64,000 bases of DNA from positions 1-64,000 of the forward strand of contig JBGVRH010000049.1 of the NCBI GenBank assembly GCA_045128275.1, given 5' to 3'. Shown here piece by piece: positions 40,760-49,008 of the stretch. Source of the stretch: CAMEON01 sp045128275. GTDB lineage: Bacteria; Bacillota; Clostridia; Oscillospirales; CAG-272. The notes under the pieces are model-generated. The model saw only the letters and a list, made by a program, of their open reading frames with translations, was not told where the DNA came from and did not search any database. The stretch's first letter is position 1; each line of letters begins with the position of its first letter. The position numbers were made by a program, and so were the translations under genes.

Positions 40760-41080
40760 CAAATTTGGGTTTATCGCTCTGCGATAAACCCAAATTTGAG
40801 TGAAATACGCCTTGCGGCGTGTGAAATACCTGCGGTGTGAAATACGCGCGTTGCGCGTGTGAAATTCGCCCTTGCGGGCGAGTTGTGGTGGAAATCCTTC
40901 GGATTTCTCCATTTTAATTTATAATTTGAAACCCGTAGGGTTTCTGCCATCTGTAGGATGGAGCGACACCCGACCGAAGGGAGGATTTCACACGCAAAGC
41001 GTATTTCAGGCTCGCTTGCGAGCGATTCACACGCGAAGCGTATTTCACTATTGCAGTTTATCGGAACGATAAACTGCAAT
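40760..41080. repeat. Palindromic hairpin-array element E3
   Basis: Left end: palindrome A with 17-base perfect arms (40760-40776 and 40782-40798). Right end: palindrome B with 14-base perfect arms (41050-41063 and 41067-41080, ATTGCAGTTTATCG). Between are GTGAAAT-separated hairpins (40799-40865) and ATTTCAC-separated hairpins (about 40986-41049) around a central stretch with AAATCC/GGATTT and GAAACCC/GGGTTTC stems. It fills the gap between two genes; no open frame. This is the fullest copy of the E1/E2/E3 family. Confidence 0.8.
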
Positions 41081-41081
41081 T

Positions 41082-41936
41082 TCAATGCTTCTCCGCCCTT
41101 TCGCGGAGCTTTTCGTAGTATTCGTCGGGAATATTCGGCGCAGTTCCCTCGCGGTTGCCTACGCCCAGGTACACGTCGGGCTTGACCGATCCGTGGAAGT
41201 CGCTGCCTCCGCTGTAGAGCAGTCCGAATTCATCCGCCAAAGCCTTGGCGGCGGTGACGGTGGCCTCGTCATAGGAGGAGTGCATGACCTCCATGCCCAC
41301 AAGACCCGCCTCCACGGCGGCGGGGAGAGCCTCGCGGACGGTGGCTTCGTCGATATACTGGAGAGGGTGCGCCCACACGGGTAGGGCGTGGATGCTCCGC
41401 AAAAAGCGGATAGCGGCGAAGAGATCCAGCCGCTCGGGGGGGATATAGTAGCCCATGCCCTCCCCGAGGAGGGTATTAAAGGCGGCCTTGACCGAGGGGA
41501 CGTAGCCGCCCGCCAGCAGGGCCTTGGCGATGAGGGCGCGGTTGACGTTGCCATCGGGGGTAGCGTTCCGGATGGTGTCATAGTCCACCCTGTAGCCGTC
41601 GGCGGCCAGGCGCGCCACCAGGTCGCGGTTGCTCTGCTCCTTGCGGGTGAGGTAGTCCTCGGTGAGGGCGGTGACGGCGGGGAAGGCCTCCTCGGGGATG
41701 AACAGGCCCAGCAGGTGAACCTCCTTGCCCTTATATACGGTGGACAGCTCGGTGCCGGCTACGGCGGTGACTCCGTGGCGGTGAGCCTCCTCCAGAAAGG
41801 AGGGGACACCCGAGACGGTATTGTGATCGGTGAGGGAAACGGCGGTCAGCCCCAGGGACTTGGCCTTAGCGACGATTTCGGCGGGGGAGAGGGTGCCGTC
41901 GGAGTGGGTGGAGTGGAGGTGGAGGTCGATGGGCAT
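41082..41936 (-). CDS. PHP-domain metal-dependent phosphoesterase
   Basis: A 284-aa protein of the PHP family close to YciV/RNase AM-type phosphatases. Metal-binding motifs are visible: LHLHSTHSDGT (residues 5-15), LTDHNT (about 38-43), VWAHPLQY and GSDFHGS near the C-terminus. The likely activity is phosphate release from nucleotides or short RNA 5' ends; the exact substrate is uncertain. ATG 41936 follows GAAAGGAG; the longer frame to 42344 is an overrun. The stop codon lies beside element E3. Confidence 0.88.
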   Translation of the reverse strand: MPIDLHLHSTHSDGTLSPAEIVAKAKSLGLTAVSLTDHNTVSGVPSFLEEAHRHGVTAVAGTELSTVYKGKEVHLLGLFIPEEAFPAVTALTEDYLTRKEQSNRDLVARLAADGYRVDYDTIRNATPDGNVNRALIAKALLAGGYVPSVKAAFNTLLGEGMGYYIPPERLDLFAAIRFLRSIHALPVWAHPLQYIDEATVREALPAAVEAGLVGMEVMHSSYDEATVTAAKALADEFGLLYSGGSDFHGSVKPDVYLGVGNREGTAPNIPDEYYEKLRERAEKH

Positions 41937-41964
41937 GGGAGGCTCCTTTCGGGGGGATGGCTCT

Positions 41965-41993
41965 ATTATAACACAGGGAGGGGGATTTGTAAA
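41965..41993 (-). promoter_or_regulatory. Promoter of the PHP gene
   Basis: Minus-strand TTTACA (41988-41993), 17 bases, TATAAT (41965-41970). Confidence 0.8.
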
Positions 41994-42017
41994 GGGGCAG
42001 GAGGAGTGGTGGGAAAA

Positions 42018-42040
42018 GAAAAAAGCCACCGCGGGGTGGC
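42018..42040 (-). terminator. Terminator of the four-helix-bundle operon
   Basis: On the minus strand GCCACC and GGTGGC form a stem followed by TTTTTTCTTTTC. Confidence 0.85.
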
Positions 42041-42055
42041 AGGAGGCCGTCTCGG

Positions 42056-42262
42056 TCATTCCTCGGAGATATGCTTTCCCGGGGAGCCGTCGCGGTTTAC
42101 GTAGTGGCCGTTTACGATCTCGCGGAAGCCGCCGCCGAAGGACAGGCCATTGGACTCCACCCACGCGAGGAAGGAGTCGATGAATTCGTCCATGGTGGTG
42201 TCGGGAGGGACTTCGATACAGCCTTGGATCTCGATCTCTTTGCGGGTGGGAGGATTTTTCAC
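42056..42262 (-). CDS. Small hypothetical protein
   Basis: A 68-aa acidic cytoplasmic protein with the segment KEIEIQGCIEVPP followed by a helix (DEFIDSFLAWVESN) and GGGFREI; it resembles small clostridial proteins of unknown function. I chose GTG 42262; a TTG at 42280 is in frame. It is the last gene of a three-gene unit starting with the four-helix-bundle gene and ending at a terminator. Confidence 0.6.
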   Translation of the reverse strand: MKNPPTRKEIEIQGCIEVPPDTTMDEFIDSFLAWVESNGLSFGGGFREIVNGHYVNRDGSPGKHISEE

Positions 42263-42276
42263 GGGAGTGCTTTCTT

Positions 42277-42480
42277 TCAATAATCGGACAACACCGCAAT
42301 GCCGTATTTGTTATACGTAACGCGGAAAATGTTTGATTCGTCAAAATCGCAGTACAGCTTCCTGAATTTTCTGATGGCTTGGCTTTTTGACCACGCTTTA
42401 CAGATGGCGCAATCGTCGTGAGCGTTATGGGTTGCGTCGCCGGGCATGGAGCCTTGAATAAACAGACAGTACAAGAACAT
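42277..42480 (-). CDS. Small hypothetical protein coupled to the four-helix-bundle gene
   Basis: A 67-aa protein. Its ATG overlaps the upstream stop codon as TAATG, so it is probably translationally coupled. Contains DDCAICKAW (a CxxC pair) and a basic helix AWSKSQAIRKFRKLYCDFD. No membrane span. No counterpart follows the other four-helix-bundle copy at 16398. Function unknown. Confidence 0.6.
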   Translation of the reverse strand: MFLYCLFIQGSMPGDATHNAHDDCAICKAWSKSQAIRKFRKLYCDFDESNIFRVTYNKYGIAVLSDY

Positions 42481-42830
42481 TATTGGCGCTCCTTTGCGGT
42501 TTTGATGGAGGAGATGAGCATCACACGAATGCTCGTGCAGGCCGAGTCCAGAGCTTTGTAATCTGCTTCGCTCATATAGTTTGTCTTGTATAGCAGCTCC
42601 AGCCAGTAGCCTGTCTCGTTGGCTTCCTTAAGCGCGATTTGAAGCTTGGCGATGAAATCAGCCTTGCCATGGGCGTATTGTGCCTCGCGGATATTGGCTC
42701 CTATGGAGGTGCCGCTACGGCCGATCTGGTTGGAGATGACAGACTCTCTTTGTTCTTTGAGCGCTTTTACAAGATTGACAATAGATACTGCTAAATCCAT
42801 GGATTGAACGGATAACTTGTCATTTTTCAT
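42480..42830 (-). CDS. Four-helix-bundle protein (23S rRNA intervening-sequence type), copy 2
   Basis: A 116-aa paralogue of the protein at 16398-16751: the N-terminus (KNDKLSVQSMDLA), ISNQIGRSGTSIGANIREA and KEANETGYWLELLYKTNY are nearly the same. ATG 42830 follows GAGGTGATGTT, also matching copy 1. It is preceded by the same promoter type, an ATGAAG hairpin array, and a tRNA gene pair, on the opposite strand of the chromosome. Two small genes follow it. The role of the family is unknown. Confidence 0.88.
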   Translation of the reverse strand: MKNDKLSVQSMDLAVSIVNLVKALKEQRESVISNQIGRSGTSIGANIREAQYAHGKADFIAKLQIALKEANETGYWLELLYKTNYMSEADYKALDSACTSIRVMLISSIKTAKERQ

Positions 42831-42851
42831 AACATCACCTCTTTCAACGTA

Positions 42852-42880
42852 AGTATAACACAATTTCCACATTTTGTCAA
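42852..42880 (-). promoter_or_regulatory. Promoter of four-helix-bundle gene copy 2
   Basis: Minus-strand TTGACA (42875-42880), 17 bases, TATACT (42852-42857). As in copy 1, the -35 box is fused to the array's last CTTCAT. Confidence 0.85.
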
Positions 42881-43049
42881 TGAAGTATCGCTACGCGAAA
42901 TGAAGTGGCAACCGCAACAAGTTGCTGTTGCCATGAAGTGTTCCGCAAGCGGAACATGAAGTGAAGCGCGCCCCGCGTCTCCATGTGCCAACGGCACACT
43001 TCATAGGGCGTAGCCCTGCTTCATGATTCATGCGCCATGCGCGCTTCAT
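42880..43049. repeat. ATGAAG hairpin array, copy 2
   Basis: Read on the minus strand it has the same order as the array at 16181-16347: ATGAAGCGCGC, ATGAAGCAGGGC/GCCCT, a centre with GGAGA and GCGCTTC, then hairpins separated by CTTCAT (GTTCCGC/GCGGAAC, GGCAACAGC..TTGCC, CGC/GCG) and finally CTTCATTGACA. Hairpin arms differ between copies while spacers and order are kept. Confidence 0.8.
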
Positions 43050-43050
43050 T

Positions 43051-43083
43051 GAAAAAAGCACTTGCTTACGCAAGTGCTTTTTT
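43051..43083 (-). terminator. Terminator of the tRNA-Thr/tRNA-Tyr unit
   Basis: AAAAAAGCACTTGC pairs with GCAAGTGCTTTTTT, closely similar to the terminator after tRNA-Cys at 16141. Confidence 0.9.
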
Positions 43084-43084
43084 C

Positions 43085-43169
43085 TGGTGGGGGATGGTGG
43101 ATTCGGACCACCGAAGTCAGTGACAACAGATTTACAGTCTGCCCCCTTTGGCCGCTCGGGAAATCCCCC
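43085..43169 (-). tRNA. tRNA-Tyr (anticodon GTA)
   Basis: Minus strand: acceptor GGGGGAT / ATCCCCC, long variable arm, anticodon loop CTGTAAA, encoded CCA. Confidence 0.93.
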
Positions 43170-43174
43170 AAATA

Positions 43175-43249
43175 TGGAGCTGGTGAACGGAGTCGAACCA
43201 TCAACCGCCTGATTACAAATCAGGTGCTCTGCCATTGAGCCACACCAGC
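43175..43249 (-). tRNA. tRNA-Thr (anticodon TGT)
   Basis: Minus strand: acceptor GCTGGTG / CACCAGC, anticodon arm CTGATTTGTAATCAG, T loop GGTTCGACTCC, encoded CCA. Transcribed before tRNA-Tyr. Confidence 0.93.
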
Positions 43250-43283
43250 AGTTGTTAATTACGTTCATCAGCGGAACGGTGAT

Positions 43284-43312
43284 ATTATAGCACAACGGGA
43301 GGGATTTGTCAA
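43284..43312 (-). promoter_or_regulatory. Promoter of the tRNA-Thr/tRNA-Tyr unit
   Basis: Minus-strand TTGACA (43307-43312), 17 bases, TATAAT (43284-43289), preceded by CAAAAACCTA as at the other tRNA cluster. Confidence 0.88.
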
Positions 43313-43373
43313 TAGGTTTTTGAAAAAAAGTCAAAATATTTTTTGGCTTTTTTGAGCGAGTCGGGAAATCCCA

Positions 43374-43402
43374 TTGACATATATGGAAAAATGTGCTATA
43401 AT
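43374..43402 (+). promoter_or_regulatory. Promoter of the 43436 membrane protein gene
   Basis: TTGACA (43374-43379), 17 bases, TATAAT (43397-43402). Confidence 0.85.
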
Positions 43403-43435
43403 ACCCATATATGTGCTTTTGGGAGGATATTTACC

Positions 43436-45007
43436 ATGAGTATTGGATTGATCTTTACCCTGGCCGTCGCCGCCTACGCGCTGGTGTTGGCTCTCATTTA
43501 TCTGTTCGCCGCCGCCAAGCGGAGCTGGATCATGGCGGTGGTGCGTATCGGCATTACTGTAGCCTCGGCTATCGCGGCCATTCCTCTGACCAAGCTGTTG
43601 GCCGAGTTTCTGTCGGATACGGTGTACGGTCTGATCCTGCCCCGCTTGGGTAGCGAGCTGGAGGCCTTTCTGACTGCGGTTCCCGTAGGTGCCGAGGGCA
43701 TGCGGGTGATCGCCTCGCTGATCGTGGCTCCCATTCTGTATCTGCTGGTCTTCCTGCTCCTGCGTTGGGTGATCTCTGTGATCATGTGGATCGTGGAGAA
43801 GTGCGTGCCTGTTCTGAAAAAGCGCTCCCTGCGGGGTGTCTCCATGCCCTTGGGCGCTCTGAACGGCATCCTGATCGCCGCCGTGACCCTGATCCCCCTG
43901 TGTGGCTACATGGTCTTTGCTTCCCATCTGGTGGGTACCTTTGTGGATACGGGCATGACGGACACGGCCCTGGTGCAGGAGAACGTGCTGGAGCCCTTTG
44001 GTCTTACGGAGGATGACCTGTCGGATCTCGCGGAGGGGCTGGAAGGCCATCCTGTGGTCGCGGGGATCCATAACACCATCGGAAAGCCTGTCTATACCAC
44101 GCTGACCACCGACGAGCTGGACGCTTCCGAGACCCACGGCCAGACTGTGGAGATGAACCTGGAGCGGGAGCTGGGCGGGCTTTTGGTCACCGCCTCCCAC
44201 GCCATGGAGGTGGTCGAGTCCATGGAGCGGGAGAGCTATACGCCTGCTGACAAGGAGCAGCTGTTCGCCACCGCTGATTCCTTCTTTGAGTCGGAGTGGA
44301 TCCGCCTGCTGGCCGCCGATACCCTGGTGGACATGTCCGAGACGTGGCTGGAGAACAAGCCCTTCGCAGGGATCGAACGCCCTGCGCTGGACGCGGCTCT
44401 GAACCCCACCGTCAACCGTCTGCTGGAGATCCTGGCCGCCGAGACGCCCGATACGCTGGAGGAGGACATTCACGTGATCCTGGACGTGACGGGCGATCTG
44501 CTGGTCAACGATCTGCTGAAGAAGAACGCGGACTACACCGCCATGGTACAGCGCATGGGACAGAGCGGACTTCTGACCGATATGCTGGCCAAGCTGGAGG
44601 AGAGCGACCGTCTGCAGGCTCTGGCTGTTGAGCTGAAGGCCCTGGCTATCCGTCTGGTGTCCAACATGCTGGGCGTGGATAAGCTCCAGAGCGGTGAGTA
44701 CGCCGAGATGATGGGCGACGTGGCAGGGACTCTGACCGACGCGCTGGATATGAGCGAGGCCGAGCGTGACGCGCTGATCCTGGATACGGTGAAGAACAAC
44801 TTCGCCGACCAGGGATTCGACGTTCCCGACGAGATGGTGCTGAATATGTCCCATGAGATGATCGACCAGCTGGGTGCTGACGGTGAGATCACCGAGGCCG
44901 AGCTGACCGACTATCTGGTTAACCACGCCGACGAGGGCTTCGACATTATGGGTGACGTGGAGATCCCCGAGGAGCTGCCCGAGGATCTGCCCAACGTTCA
45001 GCCTTGA
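43436..45007 (+). CDS. Large membrane protein with CvpA-like N-terminus
   Basis: A 523-aa protein. Four membrane spans occupy about the first 165 residues (approx. 3-24, 30-50, 85-110, 132-160), an arrangement recalling CvpA-type membrane proteins. The remaining 350 residues are soluble, acidic and helical, with no motif I recognise, ending in an acidic Pro tail. ATG 43436 follows GGGAGG; the longer frame from 43343 crosses the promoter. Monocistronic. Function unknown; the CvpA resemblance is weak. Confidence 0.7.
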   Translation: MSIGLIFTLAVAAYALVLALIYLFAAAKRSWIMAVVRIGITVASAIAAIPLTKLLAEFLSDTVYGLILPRLGSELEAFLTAVPVGAEGMRVIASLIVAPILYLLVFLLLRWVISVIMWIVEKCVPVLKKRSLRGVSMPLGALNGILIAAVTLIPLCGYMVFASHLVGTFVDTGMTDTALVQENVLEPFGLTEDDLSDLAEGLEGHPVVAGIHNTIGKPVYTTLTTDELDASETHGQTVEMNLERELGGLLVTASHAMEVVESMERESYTPADKEQLFATADSFFESEWIRLLAADTLVDMSETWLENKPFAGIERPALDAALNPTVNRLLEILAAETPDTLEEDIHVILDVTGDLLVNDLLKKNADYTAMVQRMGQSGLLTDMLAKLEESDRLQALAVELKALAIRLVSNMLGVDKLQSGEYAEMMGDVAGTLTDALDMSEAERDALILDTVKNNFADQGFDVPDEMVLNMSHEMIDQLGADGEITEAELTDYLVNHADEGFDIMGDVEIPEELPEDLPNVQP

Positions 45008-45025
45008 CCGAATCAAATAAAAAGC

Positions 45026-45056
45026 AGGAGGACTCCTTTCGGGGTCCTCCTTTCTC
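45026..45056 (+). terminator. Terminator after the 43436 gene
   Basis: AGGAGGAC (45026-45033) pairs with GTCCTCCT, followed by TTCTCG. Confidence 0.75.
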
Positions 45057-45062
45057 GTTGGG

Positions 45063-46541
45063 TCAGTCCTTTTCTTCCATTTGCGCGCGGAGGGATTCAA
45101 GCTCGCTTCGCAGATCCTCCGCCTCGTCCATGGCCTCCTCGGCCTGGCTCTGCGCGTCCTCCAGCTGACTTTCCAGGTCGGCGACGGCGGTCTCCAACCT
45201 GGCGATCTTTTCTTCCAGACTGCTCATGAAGCCGCTGAGCTGAACCTTGGGGGTGCCCTCCAGAAACTCAATTTGGGAAATCTCAAAGGACGCGCCCTGG
45301 TTCTCAATGGGGTCGAGGCGCAGGCCCGTGAGGGTGCCGTGCCAGGAGCCGTGGATGGAGGTGTCGATGTAGATGTCCTGCATCTGATCGGTGGCGAGGT
45401 AGTGGACGCTGATACAGCGTTGCTCGGTGTAATCGTCACAGCCCTCGGTCTTGAAATAGAGCTTCATCTCGGCGTTGCAGTTGATGTTGAGCGTCGTGCG
45501 GTAGGTGCCTCGGTTGCGGTCGAAGAGGGAGGTCTTCATGCGGAGGTGGATGTAGCGTACCTTGCTTGCGTCGATGGAGAGGTCATCGTTTATGAGCATG
45601 GGGTCGTAGACCTGCTTTGTGATCTTGGCGGGGATGGAGGTGAAGGCAATACCGACGGGGAACTCCGCCTGTTGGGCGTTCTGCACGTAGCAACGCGGGG
45701 AGGCGTTGCCGTCCGCCTTTTCTTTGGACATGAGCAGGGGGGACAGGTCTGCGACCAGCTCTCCTCTATCATTCATGAGGGCAACGTAGTCTATGGTCGC
45801 GGTGCCGTCTCCCGTGTCGAAGGGGTCGATGCGCAGACCTGTCAGAGTGCCGCGGAACAAGGAACTTTGCAGATGGATATCCACATTGCACCAATTGCCT
45901 ACAGGGTAGCCTGACCGAGCGCATTTGTGCCCGTCCCAGTTCGGGTTTTCTTCGGTCGTATAGAATACGAACAGGTTGAGCTGCCGATAGGGGAAGCTTC
46001 CATTGGAAGATAGATGAATGAGCAGGTGCATGGGGCTCTCGATCTTCACCGAAAGGCCTTCCAGAATGAGCTGGGGATCTACAGCGGCACCGACGGCGCG
46101 CTCTACGGGGATGGCTTTACAGACCAGCGCGGCACCTTGGTGATCGTCCAAGATACAGAGTCCATCTGGCTTCCACTTCTTCTTTTCCTCGGCGGTCATT
46201 CTGGTGAAGTCAAAGCTTTCTACGCGGGGAGCGTCACGGAGTTGGATCTCCCGCATGGCGTGATCGTCCTTTTCGGTGAGCATGGCGAGGAGGCGTTCCA
46301 GGGAGCTGACCCGGGATTCCAACTCGTTTTCCCGGGCTTTCGGGGAGGAGAGACCCAGCAGCTCGTCGGTGGAGATGCCGAAGAGCTTTGCGATCTCGAG
46401 GATCAATTCCAAATCGGGGTTGGCGACGCCCCGCTCCCACTTGGAGACGGCTTGGGGGGAGATGACCAGCCTGGAGGCCAGCGCCTCTTGGGTCATGCCC
46501 GCGTCGCGGCGCAGCTCTGCGATCTTTTCACCGATGTTCAT
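45063..46541 (-). CDS. XRE regulator with two carbohydrate-binding-like repeats
   Basis: A 492-aa protein. N-terminal helix-turn-helix (about 5-60, MTQEALASRLVISPQAVSKWE is split over helices 2-3), short coiled coil (about 68-90), then two related beta-sandwich-like repeats (about 130-265 and 285-430). Each has a WHGTLTGLRLDP or RGTLTGLRIDP motif like those of glycan-binding modules. A C-terminal coiled coil (about 440-490, heptads of Leu/Ala/Glu) suggests dimers. No membrane span, so it is cytoplasmic. It lies next to a GH36 alpha-galactosidase gene on the same strand and may sense its sugar; this is inference. Confidence 0.8.
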   Translation of the reverse strand: MNIGEKIAELRRDAGMTQEALASRLVISPQAVSKWERGVANPDLELILEIAKLFGISTDELLGLSSPKARENELESRVSSLERLLAMLTEKDDHAMREIQLRDAPRVESFDFTRMTAEEKKKWKPDGLCILDDHQGAALVCKAIPVERAVGAAVDPQLILEGLSVKIESPMHLLIHLSSNGSFPYRQLNLFVFYTTEENPNWDGHKCARSGYPVGNWCNVDIHLQSSLFRGTLTGLRIDPFDTGDGTATIDYVALMNDRGELVADLSPLLMSKEKADGNASPRCYVQNAQQAEFPVGIAFTSIPAKITKQVYDPMLINDDLSIDASKVRYIHLRMKTSLFDRNRGTYRTTLNINCNAEMKLYFKTEGCDDYTEQRCISVHYLATDQMQDIYIDTSIHGSWHGTLTGLRLDPIENQGASFEISQIEFLEGTPKVQLSGFMSSLEEKIARLETAVADLESQLEDAQSQAEEAMDEAEDLRSELESLRAQMEEKD

Positions 46542-46583
46542 TGTGTATCTGCCTTTCTGTGTGTTGTGTGGGCTTCTGCTTTT

Positions 46584-46611
46584 ATTGTACCATATTCGGG
46601 GGAAAAGTCAA
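46584..46611 (-). promoter_or_regulatory. Promoter of the XRE/CBM-like regulator
   Basis: Minus-strand TTGACT (46606-46611), 16 bases, TACAAT (46584-46589). Confidence 0.6.
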
Positions 46612-46632
46612 TAACTTGTTTTTCGGTTCGCT

Positions 46633-46875
46633 CAACCAACGGTTTAGGAGGGGGGCGGTGGGTCTGTATCCCGATTAAACAAGGATACCGTTATGTTGGC
46701 GGGCGGCCACGCGGAGTCTCCCCTACAAGCAAATCTTATTGCGTATCAATAAATTTTCGGGTGTCCTGTGTTTCTTGAAATTGTGTGTAGGGGCGGCCCC
46801 GTGTGGCCGCCCGAGGAGCGACGAGGGCGTCGCTCCCTACAACAGGGGAAATCTTACCGCTAAACCGCAATGTTG
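46633..46875. repeat. Palindrome-rich element E4
   Basis: The ends CAACCAACGGTTTAG (46633-46647) and CCGCTAAACCGCAATGTTG (near 46857-46875) are a loose inverted repeat; the right end matches one arm of palindrome B. Inside are GGGCGGCC-type palindromes (about 46700-46708 and 46789-46813) and GGAGCGAC / GTCGCTCC (about 46815-46835). Non-coding. Membership in the E1-E3 family is plausible but weaker. Confidence 0.5.
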
Positions 46876-46916
46876 AAGGGAGGCTGAACCGTTCCGTGCG
46901 CTTGATCCTACGGAAC

Positions 46917-46952
46917 AAAATGCCGCCGAGGGGGAGACCGTCGGCGGCATGG
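46917..46952 (-). terminator. Terminator of the GH36 gene
   Basis: On the minus strand ATGCCGCCGA pairs with TCGGCGGCAT, followed by TTTGTT. Confidence 0.85.
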
Positions 46953-46970
46953 GGGATGGTATGGTGAAGA

Positions 46971-48956
46971 TCAGCTCTTGGTATAGAACCAAATCACGCC
47001 GGATCTGTGGGGCAGCTTGTCCGAGAATCCCTCGGCGGCCAGCTTGGCACCGGATACCGTGAAGGTTCTCTTGCCCAGCTCATCAGTGAAGGTGTAGGTC
47101 TTGGTCTCGTCGATGTGGAGATTGCGGAGGGTGATGCTGTCGGCCTTGACGCGGACGTTGCGGATGATCTGGACAAAGCCCTCGGCCTCCCCGTCGAACT
47201 GCATGGCGTACCAGTCCTCGGTGGACTTGCGGCAGACGGTGAGGGGGTAGTAGTCGCAGGTCAGCTCCAGCTTCGCGGCCTTGCGCCAGACGGGATGGAA
47301 GCGGCGGCCCACGGCGTAGACCTCGTCGGGGTGGTAGAACTCGATCATGGAGGTCAGGGCGGGGGTCAGGGCGTTCTGGTAGCCGAAATCGTCTATCTGA
47401 TGCTGCTGACCGTTGTAGTTACCGTCGGGCTCGTCCCAGTTGTAGTTATGGGCGCGGAAGTAGGGGATCCACTCGAACATTTCCCGGTGCTGCTTCTGCT
47501 TGATATAGTGGTCACCGTAGCCCACGTCGGTGTAGTGGAGAGGCACGGCGCGGCGCATGGTCTCGGGGTCGTTGCGGCGGCCGCCCGAGGCGCAGGAGTC
47601 CATCCACAGACTGGGATTGCGCTCGATGAGGGTATCCCAGTAGCGGTAGTAGCCGAGGATATGGAGGTTCTCCAGGACACCCTCGCGGTCGGGCTGAGTG
47701 TTATGCGCCCAGTAGGGGGCGGGGGGGAAGTTGAAGTCCTGGCGGTAGATCTTGATGTGGGAGTCCTTGATGATGGCGTCGATGGTGTCGATGAGCCAAT
47801 CGCAGGCGGCGGGGTTGCCCAGATCGAACAGGGCGTTGTCCGCCAGCCAGGGGTTATCGTCGCGGAGGTAGTGGAGGAGCCACTCGGGATGCTGGTTCCA
47901 CAGATCCGAGCCGCGGCGGACGCGCTCGGGCTCAAACCAGACCAGGAAGTCGATGCCCTCCTTTTGGAGCTTCTCGCCTACGGGCCCCATACCGCGGGGG
48001 AAGTGGTCGGGGTTGGGGTACCAGTTGCCCGTCATGGGCCAATCGTTGTTACAGGGATACCAGCCCGCGTCGATCCACCAGATGTCGGGCTTGAGGCCGC
48101 CTGCAAGGTAGGTGTCAATGGCGGCCAGCTGATTCTCCTCGGTGACACCGCAGAACTCGGGGAGGCCGTCGATCATCCAGGTGTGGAGCACCAGCTTGGG
48201 ATCCAGGGGATGGCCGTCCTCACGGGGGAGGATGTGGTCAATGTAGAAGGAGCGCCAGAGGTTGCGGCCGCGATCATCCCCGTCGGTGAAGGCCTGCACC
48301 GTGAGGCGGGGGGTACGGACGGTCTCACCGGGCTTCAGGTAGGAGCGGAAGGTAGCCTGACCCACGGTGACGCGGGTCTCGTCAAAGTCTCCCGCGCTTT
48401 GGAGCTTGGCCTCCAGCCTCCACGTGCCCGACCAGCCTACGGCAATATTGAAGCCGTGGCCGTTATGGGTGAACAGGCGCATGTAGGGGAAGGCCCCGTT
48501 ACAGGGGGTGCCGTCGCCGCAGGGCTGCTTGACAATGCCCTCGGCGGTAACGGGGGTCGTCCACCACTCGTAGCCGTCGGGGGTGCAGGTATCGCCGTTG
48601 CCGTGGTAGAGGGTGGGGTTCTCAGCGGGGAGGGAGAGGTCAAAATGCCAATCCGAGATGATGGGGGAGTGATCTGCGCCGTCGTTGGTGATATACATGA
48701 CCCAGTCGGTCACGGCGTAGTCGCGGTACTCGATGCACTCGGCCCGCAGGGTCAGCCCCTCGGGGGTGGTAGCGGTGTAGGTGGCCTCGGAAATGGCCGA
48801 GTCGATACGGCGTCGGGTGACCTTGGGGGAGAAGGCGGCGGGGAAGCCGCGGTAGGTCTTGCCTCCGACGGTATAGGTAACGGGGATCTGTTCGGGAGTG
48901 GTCGTACAGGCGGGGAGGTATGCGCTCAGAGCGATGTCGCTTCGTGTAGCTTTCAT
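46971..48956 (-). CDS. GH36 alpha-galactosidase
   Basis: A 661-aa cytoplasmic glycosidase (no signal peptide). An N-terminal beta-supersandwich (about 1-260) precedes the barrel. The nucleophile is Asp407 in IYRQDFN and the acid/base Asp453 in MDSCASGGRRND, both in the GH36/melibiase pattern; WIDAGWYP (about 295-302) contacts sugar. It would release terminal alpha-galactose from oligosaccharides such as raffinose or melibiose. An unusual point is the Arg-Gln before the nucleophile in place of the common Lys-x. Own promoter; regulator gene downstream. Confidence 0.9.
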   Translation of the reverse strand: MKATRSDIALSAYLPACTTTPEQIPVTYTVGGKTYRGFPAAFSPKVTRRRIDSAISEATYTATTPEGLTLRAECIEYRDYAVTDWVMYITNDGADHSPIISDWHFDLSLPAENPTLYHGNGDTCTPDGYEWWTTPVTAEGIVKQPCGDGTPCNGAFPYMRLFTHNGHGFNIAVGWSGTWRLEAKLQSAGDFDETRVTVGQATFRSYLKPGETVRTPRLTVQAFTDGDDRGRNLWRSFYIDHILPREDGHPLDPKLVLHTWMIDGLPEFCGVTEENQLAAIDTYLAGGLKPDIWWIDAGWYPCNNDWPMTGNWYPNPDHFPRGMGPVGEKLQKEGIDFLVWFEPERVRRGSDLWNQHPEWLLHYLRDDNPWLADNALFDLGNPAACDWLIDTIDAIIKDSHIKIYRQDFNFPPAPYWAHNTQPDREGVLENLHILGYYRYWDTLIERNPSLWMDSCASGGRRNDPETMRRAVPLHYTDVGYGDHYIKQKQHREMFEWIPYFRAHNYNWDEPDGNYNGQQHQIDDFGYQNALTPALTSMIEFYHPDEVYAVGRRFHPVWRKAAKLELTCDYYPLTVCRKSTEDWYAMQFDGEAEGFVQIIRNVRVKADSITLRNLHIDETKTYTFTDELGKRTFTVSGAKLAAEGFSDKLPHRSGVIWFYTKS

Positions 48957-49008
48957 GGGGTGTACCGTTCCTTTTCATAGAGTCCCGCGCTTGGCGGGGT
49001 ACGGGTAC

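Noticed and set aside
46680..46870. A palindromic integron-like or rho-independent terminator cluster
   Set aside because: The GGGCGGCC palindromes resemble common dispersed bacterial repeats, with no integrase nearby; described as repeat element E4 instead.
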